Positions 34,359 through 46,039 of a stretch of DNA of 64,000 nt are shown one piece after another. The position numbers and the translations under genes were made by a program. The DNA comes from Prinsepia uniflora. Taxonomy: Eukaryota; Streptophyta; Magnoliopsida; Rosales; Rosaceae. Positions within the stretch are counted from its first letter, which is position 1. Each line of letters opens with the position of its first letter. The DNA is taken from assembly GCA_032719365.1 (NCBI GenBank), contig CM064872.1, positions 52,566,891-52,630,890 on the forward strand, read 5' to 3'. The notes under the pieces were generated by a model. The model was given only the letters and a program-made list of their open reading frames with translations, was not told where the DNA came from and did no database searches.

Positions 34359-36599
34359 TGTAACGACCCATCCCGGGAGTCGGGATTAGTGAAGTGATTA
34401 GTGACGGATCAGTTGAGTTAATCGGTGGTTAATTGGGTACTTTTGGACCTAGGACGTAGAATGACGATTTTGCCCTAGTTTGGGTAAAAAGTTTACTTTT
34501 AGTTCGGGTGGTCAATTGGACATTGACCAATGACCGTGACGTAGTTCTGGACGTCATGAGTCCGTAGAAAGGTGGCATGCCCAATTCCGACATCCGAGGA
34601 GGAAGTTATGATGTTCGGAAGGTTGAGGGCACTTTCGTAATTTGGGTAAATGAAGGGGGAAAAGTTGACTTTTCGTACGTTAGGGTTTTACGCGTAGACC
34701 TAGGACCGTTAGGTAGATCTCATCGTCTTGAGTTCAACGACAGACTGCATGCCTTCATCGGACGTAGGACGAGCAAGTTACGGGTCTAGAACGGCGAAGG
34801 GCAAATTGGTAATTTTGACTCACAAGGGGCATTTTGGTCTTTCTACACATTGGAAATTGTGCAAACCAGATTAGGACAAGTGTACAGGGGGATTGAATAT
34901 TTTGAGATGGGCTATGGCATTGTGACTTGTGACAGAGGTCTAGTGGGTTCTAGTTTTTGTACAGGCTAAATTAAATTGGACTGTTCAAGTGTGTAGCCGT
35001 GTTCGAAGAGGAAAACAGAGACTGAAAGAACAAGGAGGAATCGATAGGTTGCTGGGTGAGAGTGTGAGTTTTGTTGATCCTTCGAGTGAGAGCAATGAGA
35101 GATTGTGAGACTCGTGAGTGTGTGGGTTGCACTGAAGTGAGTTTGGGTGTGTGAGAGGTGAGAGTTCTCAGAAAAAAACAGAGAGGGGTTTTGGTGGTGG
35201 TGCTGTCGTGTAATCGATTAATCGTGGCTGGTGGTGGTGTCTAGAGAACGGAGGAGGACTAGAAGAGTCGCGTAGGCACGGCGGAGCTCACAGCAGCGGC
35301 CTGAGCGCAGGTAATTTCTTCGATCCTTTTATATGCTCTGTTTTGCCGTCTGGTTTCAAACTGAAAGTCGTGAAGTTTGAGGACGAGTCGAAGTGTTCTG
35401 TAGGTTCTAAGAGGTTCACTAGGTCCCTAGGAAGCTGTTGGTTGTGCAGCTATGAAGGGGGGATGCACGGGTGGCCGGAAGAAACAGGGGTTTCTGTTGG
35501 CTACGGGTTCGAGCTTGGGAGGTGAGGTTTAAGGCAGTAATGTCTTATTCTGATTATTGGGTTGAGTTGCTTAGAGTAGGACGAAGAGAATGGTGGAAAA
35601 AAGGATGAAAATGGACAGCGGACGGCGGAGAACCGGCCACACCGGTCCAGAACAGTAGCAGTCTCGAGGAAGAATATGAACAGTGACTGTGTGCAGGCGC
35701 ATGAGGCCCACGCCCAGCCACTTTGGGCGGCGTGTGGGGGCGCGTGCGGCAGTTTCCGAGGAAGTGGTCAACTAGGTTTTTGGTCTAATCGTTGTAACGA
35801 ATCTATTGGGATAGGTTTCGGGACGATCGGACGTTGTTTCGGGTTAGTTCAGCGAGATCGAAGGTTTAGGGTTCCGTTTAAAGTACGCTTAGAAGTTCGG
35901 GAAAAATGATGGGACTTGAGTAGGACTTTTGTGAAGTAGTTCGTAACCTCGTTGTGGGCTTTGAACAAGTTTGGGAAAGCCGAGGATAGCGGAATGGCTG
36001 GGAACGGCGTAAGTGCACGCGTATCGAGGCGACGCCGAAATGGTCTGTGAGTGGACTTTGCTTTCTAACTATTGATGCATGCATATATGTTTTTATATGT
36101 TTTCTATACTTGATTCTATGATTTGATTTATAATTGTGATGGTTTATGGTTTTTTCACGTTTTTCGAGGAAATTACAGAAATTCACGTTTTACGATAAGT
36201 TGATGGATATTGTGATTTGTACCTGGTTTTAACGATTTGATTTCCGGATTTGAAATACGATTTGATTTCAAAGAAAGTAAAAGGATTTTGGAAAGTGTTT
36301 CGGGCTTGAAGCCCAGTTCAGAAAAGTGGTTTTGAAAAACGTGATTTCGGGTTTGTGAATCGGAATTCCGGATGACTATTCGGGATTCGATTTGGGACTT
36401 GAAAGTGGATTCCGGGTTTGGGTTCGGAATGGTTATTCCGGATGCTAGCTTACGAAATGATGGTTGCGGACTCGGATCTGGAAAAAAGATGGATATGAGT
36501 TCTGGGTTTAGATTCGGGATCCTGATGAGATTGCGGATTCGGATTCGGACATGGAAAACGGTTTTCAAACGGTTTTGGATTGGATTTGCTGGATATGGT

Positions 36600-36815
36600 T
36601 ATTGGGTTTAAAGACCTGGATTATATTTGACGGGGGACGGGCCCGGATTGGGTTTAAAGACCCGGATTGAGTTTAAAGACTCGGGAGTTTAAAGACTCGG
36701 ATATTGATATTTTCCCCTGTAGGCCTGTTGAGTTTAAAGACTCGAGAGTTTAAAGACTCGGATTATATTGAGGCCTGGATTGAGTTTAAAGACTAGGGAG
36801 TTTAAAGACTCGGAT
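36600..36815 (+). repeat. GAGTTTAAAGACTCG array in LTR F
   Basis: About nine copies of G(A/G)GTTTAAAGAC(T/C)(C/T)G at mixed spacing, the same unit as in element A. Several stand as close pairs. Confidence 0.88.
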
Positions 36816-37224
36816 AGATCCAGCAGGTTCGATGAACGAAAATGTGGTATGGTTTTCAATAATGGTTTTCCGAGGTTTTGGGCTATGCCCAGATGAAATG
36901 GTTTTCGGTGGTTTTGGGCTGAGGCCCGAGATTTGGAAAACAGAACTTGTGTTTGGTTTTTCTTATATGGTTTGTTTAACCGGAATATTGAATGGTTTTA
37001 TGACATACCTTTGATATGCATGCATTGGGTTTCGAAACGGAGGGTATAAATGTCATTGTTTTATGAAATGTTTTTGAACTTAAACTTTATTTTTGTCCAC
37101 TCACAGTCTTTTCGTGTTTTTGATACCCTCCAGGTTGTTGCGGTGCGGGCTGTTGGTCGAGAGAGACGGAGACATCACACCCACGATCCACAGTAGTTCG
37201 GATGGCTGGATTCAAAAATCCCTG

Positions 37225-37290
37225 GTCCGACTTACGTGTTACATGGAGGTTAGACGTCAGTTTGGCATTCATGTCATGCGTAAGTCAGAC
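37225..37290 (+). other. LTR-terminal hairpin, F 5' LTR
   Basis: GTCCGACTTACG (37225-37236) pairs with CGTAAGTCAGAC (37279-37290) at 11 of 12 positions. Stem sequence differs from the B/J/K type but position and the following GGGAACAGG match. Confidence 0.6.
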
Positions 37291-37341
37291 GGGAACAGGG
37301 TTTAGTCCCTAATCCTGGGGGATTAGGGGTGGGCCCTGACA

Positions 37342-38993
37342 ATTGGTATCAGAGCCAGGTTCCGTATGTTCTGCACGAGGTTTGGTTCCCAGAGTCGTAG
37401 GTTCGTTGACTTGGGTGGTGTGATGTCTCGATGCGGAACAGCCCGTCAGCAACCTGGATACGATAGTGATAGTACGTTTGAGGTGGTTAGATAGCAGCGT
37501 TTGAGGGTGCTAGTCGCTCGATACGTGGTGCGAGGTAAGACGTATGTCGGCTTAGGGCCGGAATGGTTAGTGCGCTGGCGCTGGTGTTGGTGTTACTTGA
37601 TGGATGGACCATAGGGTCGGAGATACGCTAGCAGAAGTAACCTGTAAGGTAGCCGGTGAGCTAGGGATGAGTAGGTTGGTCGGCCTGAGGGGCCTGAGAG
37701 TAGCTCGTTGAGTTAGTGAGATACGTGGCCGAGGAGGCCGATTGATGGTGGCCGGTTGGACCGAATGGCGTTTGGATGTTGATCAGATGGATTGGTGACC
37801 TTTGGTCAGTTGGGTTGAGTTTGGAATTGTGCGGCTACGAGTAGCCGGATGCCTTGATGGCAAGGTCTAGGAACTACTGTGAGACTCGAGGGATTTTTCC
37901 CCCTAGTGATGGTCTTAGTCGGGTGTGACGACCCGAGTGGTAAGGTTGTAATGAACCAAGGGCAGTTGAGGGTTTGGATAACCTGGGTGACGGGAATGAT
38001 TTGAGGAACCCCGTGGGTAGTGAGAAGTACCTGAGGGAAACCGTGAGTTGAGGTTTGTGGTATCGCAGTCCTTGTGGTTTGGGCCGACTTACGGCCGGAT
38101 TGGAGACGGTGCTGCTAGGTGCAGCCGAGGTAGTGGTTACCTGGTGGACGACTCTGGACGAGGGTTCGTATGCTGAGCAAGGTAAGGATGACCATGGGTA
38201 GGTCATGAACCAGGACGAATGGTCAGGATGTCGTGGGTTGATCAGAGTAGCGCAGCGGAAGCGTGGTTGTGATCTGTAGAAGATGAGGAGCCCTACGGCT
38301 AGTAGAGTTGAGTTGGGAAACTTGTGGTAGAAATACCTGGATTTGTAACCTCCCTTAACTTGTGGTGAGTTCCGTTGAAGGATGACAGAAGGAACTGAGA
38401 CATGAGTAACTCTAACTGATCGATATAAGGTTATTGAGAGAACCCACAATCCAGGAGTGCCTTTAGGACTTTGTTGATTTATTCTGACAGGGTGGTCGGA
38501 GCAGTAGTTGAGGACGTGAAGGTGAGGTAGTGAGTCGGTGGGTAGGATTCTCCTTTTGGATAAGTAAGCAGGACTGGATCGTTTCGGGTAAGAGTTTAAG
38601 TTAGGTTTGCCTACCGACCAAGAGACCGGGAGTCTGGGGAGGACTTGAGTTGGTTTCCGGAGGGTGTAGGTGGTTGTACGTGAGGACGTACTCTATGAAC
38701 TCTATTGGGTACTCTAAATGAGGTATTTTAAAATACCTTTGTTTTCTTTTCATAGAGTTTTCCCTTGCGTACACCATGAAGTACGGGACAAAAGGTACGT
38801 TCGACTTGAGAGAGTGGCAGAAATGTCGAACTGGTAGTAAGAGTGTTGTGTTATACCCAAGGTGGAGATGATAGGTTGGAACCTGTCAAGAGCAGTTGGT
38901 ATTGTTTAAGAGTTGACCACCGGATAGGAGACCCCAAGTGTGAGGTACGAACAATGGAATTTCGGGGACGAAATTCTTTTAAGGAGGGTAGAT
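37342..38993 (+). other. Element F internal region, non-coding
   Basis: 1,652 bp. No long sense frame; an antisense 191-codon frame (37874-38449) has no recognisable motif and follows from the G/T-rich strand. Near 37420-37500 the sequence matches J (50714) and K (60911), covering a gag-start relic. Confidence 0.75.
37423..37494 (+). pseudogene. gag-start relic of element F
   Basis: A 24-codon frame starts ATGTCTCGATGCGG and reads MSRCGTARQQPGYDSDSTFE before a stop. J has ATGTCTCTATGGGC at 50714 and K ATATCTCAAGGGGC at 60911, with the same CAACCTG and ACGATAG phrases after it. It looks like a parental gag start; alternatively it is a conserved RNA leader signal. Confidence 0.4.
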
Positions 38994-39749
38994 TGTAACG
39001 ACCCGTCCCGGGATTCGGGAATAGTGAAGTGATTAGTGACGGATCAGCTGAGTTAATCAGTGGTTCATTGGGTACTTTTGGACCTAGGACGTAGAATGAC
39101 GATTTTGCCTTAGTTTGGGTAAAAAGCTGACTTTTAGTTCGGGTGGTCAATTGGACATTTACCGATGACCGTGACGTAGTTCGGGACATCACGAGTCCGT
39201 AGACAGGTGGCACGCCCTATTTCGACATCCGAGGAGGAAGTTATAATGTTCGGAAGGTTGAGGGCACTTTGGTAATTTGGGTAAACGAAGGGGGAAAAGT
39301 TAACTTTTCATACTTTAGTGTTTTTACGCGTAGACCTAGGACCGTTAGGTAGATCTCGTCGTCCTGAGTTCAACGACAGGCGGCATGCCTTCATCGGACG
39401 TAGGACGAGCAAGTTACGGGTCTAGAACGACGAAGGGCAAATTGGTAATTTTGACTCACAAGTGGCATTTTGGTCTTTTTGCACATTGGAAATTGTGCAA
39501 ACCAGATTGGGACAAGTGTACAGGGGGATTGGATATTTTGAGATGGGCCATGGGATTGTGACATGTGGCATAGGTCTAGTGGGTTCTAGTTTTTGCACGG
39601 GCTAAATTAAATTGAACTGTTCGAGTGTGTAGCCGTGTTCGAAGAGGAAAACAGAGACTGAAAGAACATGGAGGAATCGTGTCATGCGTAAGTCAGACGA
39701 GAGCAGGGTTTAGTCCCTAATCCTGGGGGATTAGGGGTGGGCCCTGACA

Positions 39750-40699
39750 GATGATGATGTGAACTACCATGTCATCATCATCGCCATCTCCATAACCGGG
39801 TCACTCGACCTACGACCCTGACTCGGTCCGTTCTTCCTCCTCCGACCGCTATTTCTCACCATTTTTCGACCATTCTCCTCATCTCACTCCCAAAAACCGT
39901 TCTATCTACTCAAAACTAGGAAATGAGTAAAGGATTTACGTGTGCGAATCCAAGCCTTCACAGTCGTCCTTCGAGCCACTATCCTAAGCCATCCAGGGAT
40001 CTTTTCCCATCGATTTTGATCCCTACCAGCTCATGTGAGCTCAGATAAGGCAACCATGGCATCAGTATACACCCCCAATTTCCAAAACCCAAATTTTGAT
40101 TTCAAATTGAAAAAGGGTTTTTGGGTTTACCTTTTTGCTGGTTTCCTCGGCCGTCCACGACAGCTTAGCCTCGTCCCTCGCTGTCTCCTAGTCTTTCACT
40201 CGCCCTCAGTCTCTCTTTCTCTCTGGTCTTAGCCGAAGAAGGTGGTGATAGAGGTTTGGGGGTTGGGTTTCAGGTAGGATTGAAATGGGGGAGGGAATGG
40301 TGAGATGCATGTATGTATGGGTTTGGGCCAAAAGGATGTCACTCATCCATTGGTCCAAATCAGATCTTATGGGCCCACTAAGAACAAACCCAAAAGTTAA
40401 CTCTTGTATAACGTACAATTATGAATAGTTCTCAAAACCTTCCATGATCCATAACTTTCTCGTATGGTGTCCGATTTCGACGTGCCACATGTTTATGAAC
40501 TCGTATCATCTTTATCTACGTAATGGATCTCAATCCACGTGAATTTGACCTCTCGGGTCAAAATTCAACTTTTTACTCTTTTCCAATGATAAGTTCATAA
40601 TTTCGCCCCGATCGTCCGATAATCCTTGATTTTCAATTAGTCTTAATTAATCCTTGATTAGTCTCGCTAATCATAGAATTTCAGGATGGGTCATAAACA
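39750..40699 (-). mobile_element. Element G, 3' LTR (minus strand), proximal part
   Basis: On the minus strand the LTR starts TGTTTATGACCCATCC at 40699, after the purine tract AAAGAGGGTGGAT. It matches the start of LTR H (46040). It runs down to the GATGA duplication beside F and continues at 34358. The small frame at 40035-40232 is a shadow. Confidence 0.8.
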
Positions 40700-43055
40700 A
40701 TCCACCCTCTTTAAAGAAATTTCATCCACGAAATTCCGATAGACTCAAATCCGCCCTAAAACTATAGAAATCCAATCCACCCCAAAACTGCGGAAATCCA
40801 ATCCATAGTACTCAGCATGACACGACCCATCCCAATCGCCCCGGGATTACACGGGATGTGCCATGCTCCCGTCTAACGCACGTGCGACCCGAAGACCTAA
40901 CACCCCTCTAACCTACGTATAACACGAAGGCCAGAAAAGGGATACCCATGCCAACAGCCCAGCGGGCTTCCAGAGCCCGCTAGATTCAGGGGAGGAGTGT
41001 GATGCCTTAGTCTCTGCTACAGCCCGCACTGCAATCACCCTGAAGGGCATTAAAAACCATAAAAACTGTGAGTGGACGAAAATAAATAATTTAATAAAAA
41101 CTCATTTAATAAAAGACGTTTATGCCTTTCACTTAAAAACTATGCATGCATACAAAAACCAGTTAATTCAAGTATAATATAACCGATTATAAAACCAAAG
41201 ACATTTCTTTCTTCAAATCATTAGGGCCTTAGCCCAAAACCATAAAATCAACCAAGTGTGTAAACTCAGCCCAAACCGTAAATCCAAATCATGTGGGCCA
41301 CTGCCTGAATCCATAAAATCAGAAATACCATTTCATAATCCAATAATTCATGTTTACCAAATACCCATCCTTGGCATCCCAGATGCCTAACATCCTAGAC
41401 GTTTGACGCCCTAGACGTCATATCTCACGGTCTAAGCAATACGTGCTGCCCGGGGTCTCTCTGGGTCAATCTCTACCATCCTAGATGTTTGACGTCCCAG
41501 ACTTCTAATCATAGCAATCCTGCTCCTGAGTCACTATAAGTTCTGGTCGCTCCGTGCAATGACCTCTCGTAGGAAATGCGTCGTGAATTCTCCAGTGTCC
41601 CAGACATTTGGTGGAGACCATCCACATATCCTCATCTAAGGATGGTACATGGAAAACATCTTTATAAAACCATTTCAAAACATCTCAAAGGGGCCATGCT
41701 CGGAATTTTCATAAAACCATCAAAATCTAGAAAATCCGATTTCTCAAATCCAAATCCGTTTTAGGGTCTCCGAACCCGAAATCACATTTTATAAACCATA
41801 AATGGGACTCATGCCTGATATTATAACCAACTAGGCTCTAGCCCGAACATGTAATCCAAATGGGTCTCCAGCTCGATATCTCATTAAATCAAATGAAGTC
41901 CAAGTCCAATAGTTTCCAAATCAAATGGGACTCATGCCCGATTTCATATTTCCAAATCCAAAACCATTCCACTAAACCATCTTGGAAATACTAGCACGCA
42001 TAATACATGCAAATACGTGAATCATAAATACCATAATCATAATCATAGAAATCACATATATAAAACAAATAAAACAGTTATGCATGCATCATATTTAGAA
42101 AACAAAAGTCCACTCATAGACAGTTCTAGCTGCCGCCTCGATACCCCGTGCCATACCCGAGGCTAATCCACCATCTCCGGGACTTTCGGACCTGTCCAAA
42201 TCACACCCGAAGGTCACTAACTATCTATACAAGTTTATAGGAGAAAACTCCAAAACTCTCGGAACAGTCAACGTGTCATGGGCACATTTCCTGAGTTGAA
42301 AAACCTCAATTTGACCAACCTAACGATCTCCAATTGACCCGAAACCACCACCATTGGATTCGGATTGTTGAAACCTTAAAAATGACACTGGTCCCACCTT
42401 GAAATTCGAGCTCACGCCCCTTATGCGCGTGGTCAACACAAAATTCAACGCTGATGTCAGCAGTTAACGCTGACGTCATCGCTGAGGTCCGACGTCAGAA
42501 TGACGTCACCTGACAAGTCTGACAGTGCCATGTGTCAGCCTGCCGCTAGTCCATGTCACTAAAATGTCAATGACACGTGGCAGCTCGTGATTGGGCCACG
42601 CCACTAATATGTTAGTACTGACTAGGCACTGACATGTGAAACGAGTAAACATCCCATAGGTTTACCTCTAACAACTGGTAGATGATGACGTTAGATGATG
42701 AAGTCATCTTGTCTTCAACCTCTCGACCGGGTCTGGAATTTGGGTCGTGCAGACCCGCAGACCCGACCCGACTCCTATTTCTTTGATTCTAACCCAAATT
42801 TGATCCCGTTTGTTCCTAGATCGTCGTCCTACCATTCCCAATCGATCTACCTACTTAAAACACTGAAATCAAGCTTAGAAATTACATGTTTTAATGGGAA
42901 CAGTAACCTTGGATTTTAAACAAGTTTTTTGGTCAGCTCTGGTCACCACCAGCCGCGATTCCAAGCCCAATCTACTCACCTCACCTCCAAGAACCTCATC
43001 CAAGCCACCAAATCGATCAGAAATTGTCGAAATCAAACCTACCATTTTTGAACCA
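40700..43055 (-). mobile_element. Element G, short interior and 5' LTR (minus strand)
   Basis: The interior is only 118 bp (40700-40817) with GAAATTCCGATAG-like repeats and no clear primer site, so most of it has been deleted. The 5' LTR ends (minus strand) at 40818 with GGGTCGTGTCA and extends to about 43055, where its first several hundred bases are missing. Anchors seen: GAGTGGACTTTTGTTTTC (complement at about 42105), ATGCATGCAT (41151 and 42081), and GTCCACTCACA (complement at about 41068). GGGCATGAG-type units lie at 41220-41960. Confidence 0.75.
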
Positions 43056-43059
43056 AAAA

Positions 43060-44690
43060 CAGAGCTCTTGGTCCACATCACATGGACCATGACACCAGCA
43101 CGAGTCCATCCAACTTTGGTGCTCACACATCACCTCCAGTGACACCGAGTACCGTCCACTCTCCAAGTCACTCAAATTTATCGTAGCATCCCTCAACTCA
43201 GCTCATATATCCATGAGTGATGAGAAGTTCACTAAGCTGACACATGGTAGGGAATACTAATTTCGTACCATACGTCTCTTACGAACTTCAAGCTCACTGA
43301 GCTAAGTGGGGACATCATATCACACATCCCACGTATCTTAAGTCCATACGGTCGTAACCACCCAGCCTCTAAGCCGACACTTTCTCGGACATCAACCACT
43401 TGTCCTGGGAACCAATCTACCTTAAGGTCAAGACCTTATCTTCCTTTTATCATACCGTTTATGCATAACCAATAGGTGATTCCATCACCATACCTGTCGG
43501 CATACTAGCTCGCATGTCCCAACTTTATAGGATCAACTCATGCACACAACACTCATGCAATCCGACCACCACTAACTAGGATAGCTAACGTGCTTGTCAC
43601 CTATCCAAGCACACTCAGTGTCTTCCGTAAACCAACCAAACTCCTTCTCACCGAGCCATTTGGAATCCTCTCGGCCCCACTCGGCGATCACTACCACCGT
43701 GACTTGCACGTCAGCCACTCAAGGCTCGGAGCTCGAAGAAACCCTCGTCGAAGCTCCCTAAGTACATGAATCCCCATGACGCCTCTACATCGTCCATAAC
43801 CACTTGGTTGTTGTGGAATTCCGTCAAACTCATCTAACCTGAAATCTTTCCTCGTGGTTGTGCTGGGTTGTGTGAGAGGGAGATGAGTTTGACGGAATTC
43901 CACAACGACCAAGTGGTTATGGATGACGCAGAGGCATCATAGGGATTCATGTACTTAGGGATCTTAGATGAGGGTTTCTTCGAGCTCCAAGCCTTGAGTG
44001 GCTGACGTACGAGTCACAATGGTAGTGATCACTAAGTGGGACCTAGAGGATCCTAAATGGCTCGATGAGATGGAGTTTAGTTGGTTTACGGAAGGCACGG
44101 GGTGTGCTTGGATGGGTTACAGGTACTCTAGCTATCCTGGTTAGTGGTGGTCGGATTACACGAGTGTTGTGTGCATGAGTTGATCCTATAAAGTTAGAAC
44201 ATGCGAGCCAGTATGCCGACGGGTATGGTGATGGAATCACCTATTGAATGTGTATAAACGGTATGATAAAAGGCAGGTAAGGCCTTGACCTTAAGATAGA
44301 TTGGTTCTCAGGACACATGGTTGATGTCCAAGAGAGTAACGGCTTGGAGGCCAGGAGGATACGATCGTATGGTCGTGAGGGATGTGGAACGTGTGTTATG
44401 ATGTCCCCAGTTAGCTTAGTGAGCTTGGAGTTGGTTTTGACGAGATAGCTGGACAGTGAGCTAGTACGGAATGAGTATTCCTTACCATGTGTCATCTTAG
44501 TGAACTTCTCATCACTCATGGATATATGAGCTGAGCTGAGGGGTGCTATGAGGGTACGACTGTGAGCCAAATTTGAGTGACTTGGAGAGCGAACGGTGCT
44601 CGGTGTCACTAGAGGTGAGATGTGAGCACCAAAGTTGGATGAACTTATTCTAGTGTCATAGGTCATATGATATGGATCGAGAGAGCTAGT
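43060..44690. repeat. Large inverted repeat, arms about 0.8 kb, 45-bp spacer
   Basis: Left arm 43060-43835 and right arm 43881-44690 are reverse complements with scattered differences. Near the centre about 66 of 71 positions agree. The outer ends fade out (CATGGACC and GTCATATGATATGG). The right arm is the interior of element H in plus orientation; the left arm is an inverted copy of that interior joined to the truncated 5' LTR of G. Confidence 0.88.
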
Positions 44691-46039
44691 GTGGATCCTC
44701 GGTTGGTTGAGATGATCAAGATGAAAATGGGTTGAGGTGATTGACCATCGTAGTACGTGTAAGTCGAGATGCTTAGGCATCAAGTTGTTTTGGACCGATT
44801 TGGGCGATGGATCATGATGAGCACGAATCGGGATGATCAGAAAGATTGAGACGGTCAATGACCGAGTTGATAATGGAGTGTTGTTGGACGGTAGTAGGTA
44901 ACCGACAAGTTTGAGATTGGTTAATGAACTGGCTGGATTATCTCTGGAGTTGGCCAGGTGAGCAAGAGGGCACAGAGAGGACGTTGAGTATAATGTGATC
45001 TGTGTGAGAGTAGAGATCAGGCAGATAGGTTCCAGTATCTGAATATGATTAGCATGTTAGCCATGTGATGAACGAAGGAGATCCGATATTGTGGTGGTGT
45101 GTGTTGATATTGGTACGTAGACAGAGGTTGCGTGAGTACAGCCCGTGAGCAGGCCTGAGTAGTGCCTTTGTGCTTGATGTGATGTGGGTGCACCTATGAG
45201 TATGCACGTTGGGCAGTCTGATTGATGTGGTATGATCATCAGCTTAAGTCCCACATGGACAGGAGATGATAAGGGACATGATATGAAATAGTAATCAGAC
45301 GGGGTCTGATGTTGTTTGTACAGTGAGTACGAGGACAAGACATTGAATACTGTGTGCTAGTGTAGAGTGGATTTCAAGGGTTTAGTTATTCTATGAGCAT
45401 GGATCTCAGGGCCAGGATGGGTCAGGGGAACCCTCATGCTTATATTGTGAAAATATCTACTAGAGTAAGTATTTGATGAGGTCCAGATGCATCATGAATA
45501 TATTAGCAAGATGAGAGAGCTAATCGTTTGAGACTCGTGAAGAGTCAGGGTCACGACGTTGAGCACTGAGTGACATGAGATATTGTATGACTTACAGTGA
45601 TGAGACTCTAGGAAGAGTTGACATTACAGCGTTGGTCGCTAAGGGACACGAGGTAGGAGATTGGGACTCTAGAGAGAGTCAAGATTAGAGTTGCGCAACG
45701 GAAACGTAGTGGAGTCGTGAGTTACCAGCTAGGCACGATAGTTAGTCGTGGATATGGTTTAAGGTGGGAGACCGTTTTAATGGCAGATGGTTTGAGATCA
45801 CCCAATGTAAGCAAAGATATCAGCTTGGTGAATAGGAATATGATCTACGTTTGGAGATTTTCAAGTGGGAGACAATTAGTGATGCTTTTACTAAATGAGA
45901 AGTCGGCTTGGCTGAGTAGGACTCTTCGAATGGCTTTTTAGCTTGGATGTTGAGTTCTGTGGATTGGATTTCCGCACTTTTGGGGCGAATTTGAGTCGAT
46001 TGTAATTTTGAGTACGAAATTTCTTTAAGGAGGGTGGAT
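43881..46039 (+). other. Element H internal region, 5' truncated
   Basis: Non-coding interior reaching the 3' LTR of H. GAGACTC...GAGTC units (45525-45700) recall elements A and E. It ends in TTTGAGTACGAAATTTCTT and the purine tract TAAGGAGGGTGGAT. There is no 5' LTR or primer site; the inverted repeat begins instead. The antisense 205-codon frame (44241-44858) has no known motif. Confidence 0.7.

Larger units (their letters stand above)
34359..39749 (+). mobile_element. Non-autonomous giant-LTR element F, complete ends
   Basis: The 5' LTR is 34359-37341 (2,983 bp, starts TGTAACGACCCATCCCGGG, ends GGGCCCTGACA), with primer site 37344-37355, a 1.65-kb interior, purine tract AAGGAGGGTAGAT and 3' LTR 38994-39749. 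Exact duplication GATGA (34354-34358, 39750-39754). The 3' LTR has lost about 2.2 kb: it jumps near 39679 from the sequence matching 35052 to that matching about 37272. Both outer ends are intact. The host is the inverted LTR of element G. Confidence 0.93.

Noticed and set aside
37874..38449. Antisense open frame of 191 codons in element F
   Set aside because: Same composition effect; Ser/Pro/Arg-rich with no known motif, and not seen in the related interiors of J or K.
40035..40232. Small open frame in the G LTR
   Set aside because: Lies wholly within an inverted LTR; the matching LTR H does not keep the frame.
43691..43912. Possible gene at the palindrome centre
   Set aside because: The frame spans the 45-bp spacer and both arms and is explained by the inverted repeat.
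44241..44858. Antisense open frame of 205 codons
   Set aside because: The plus strand of these interiors is rich in TGA/TAG and poor in the complements of stop codons, so long antisense frames are expected; no motif or family resemblance.
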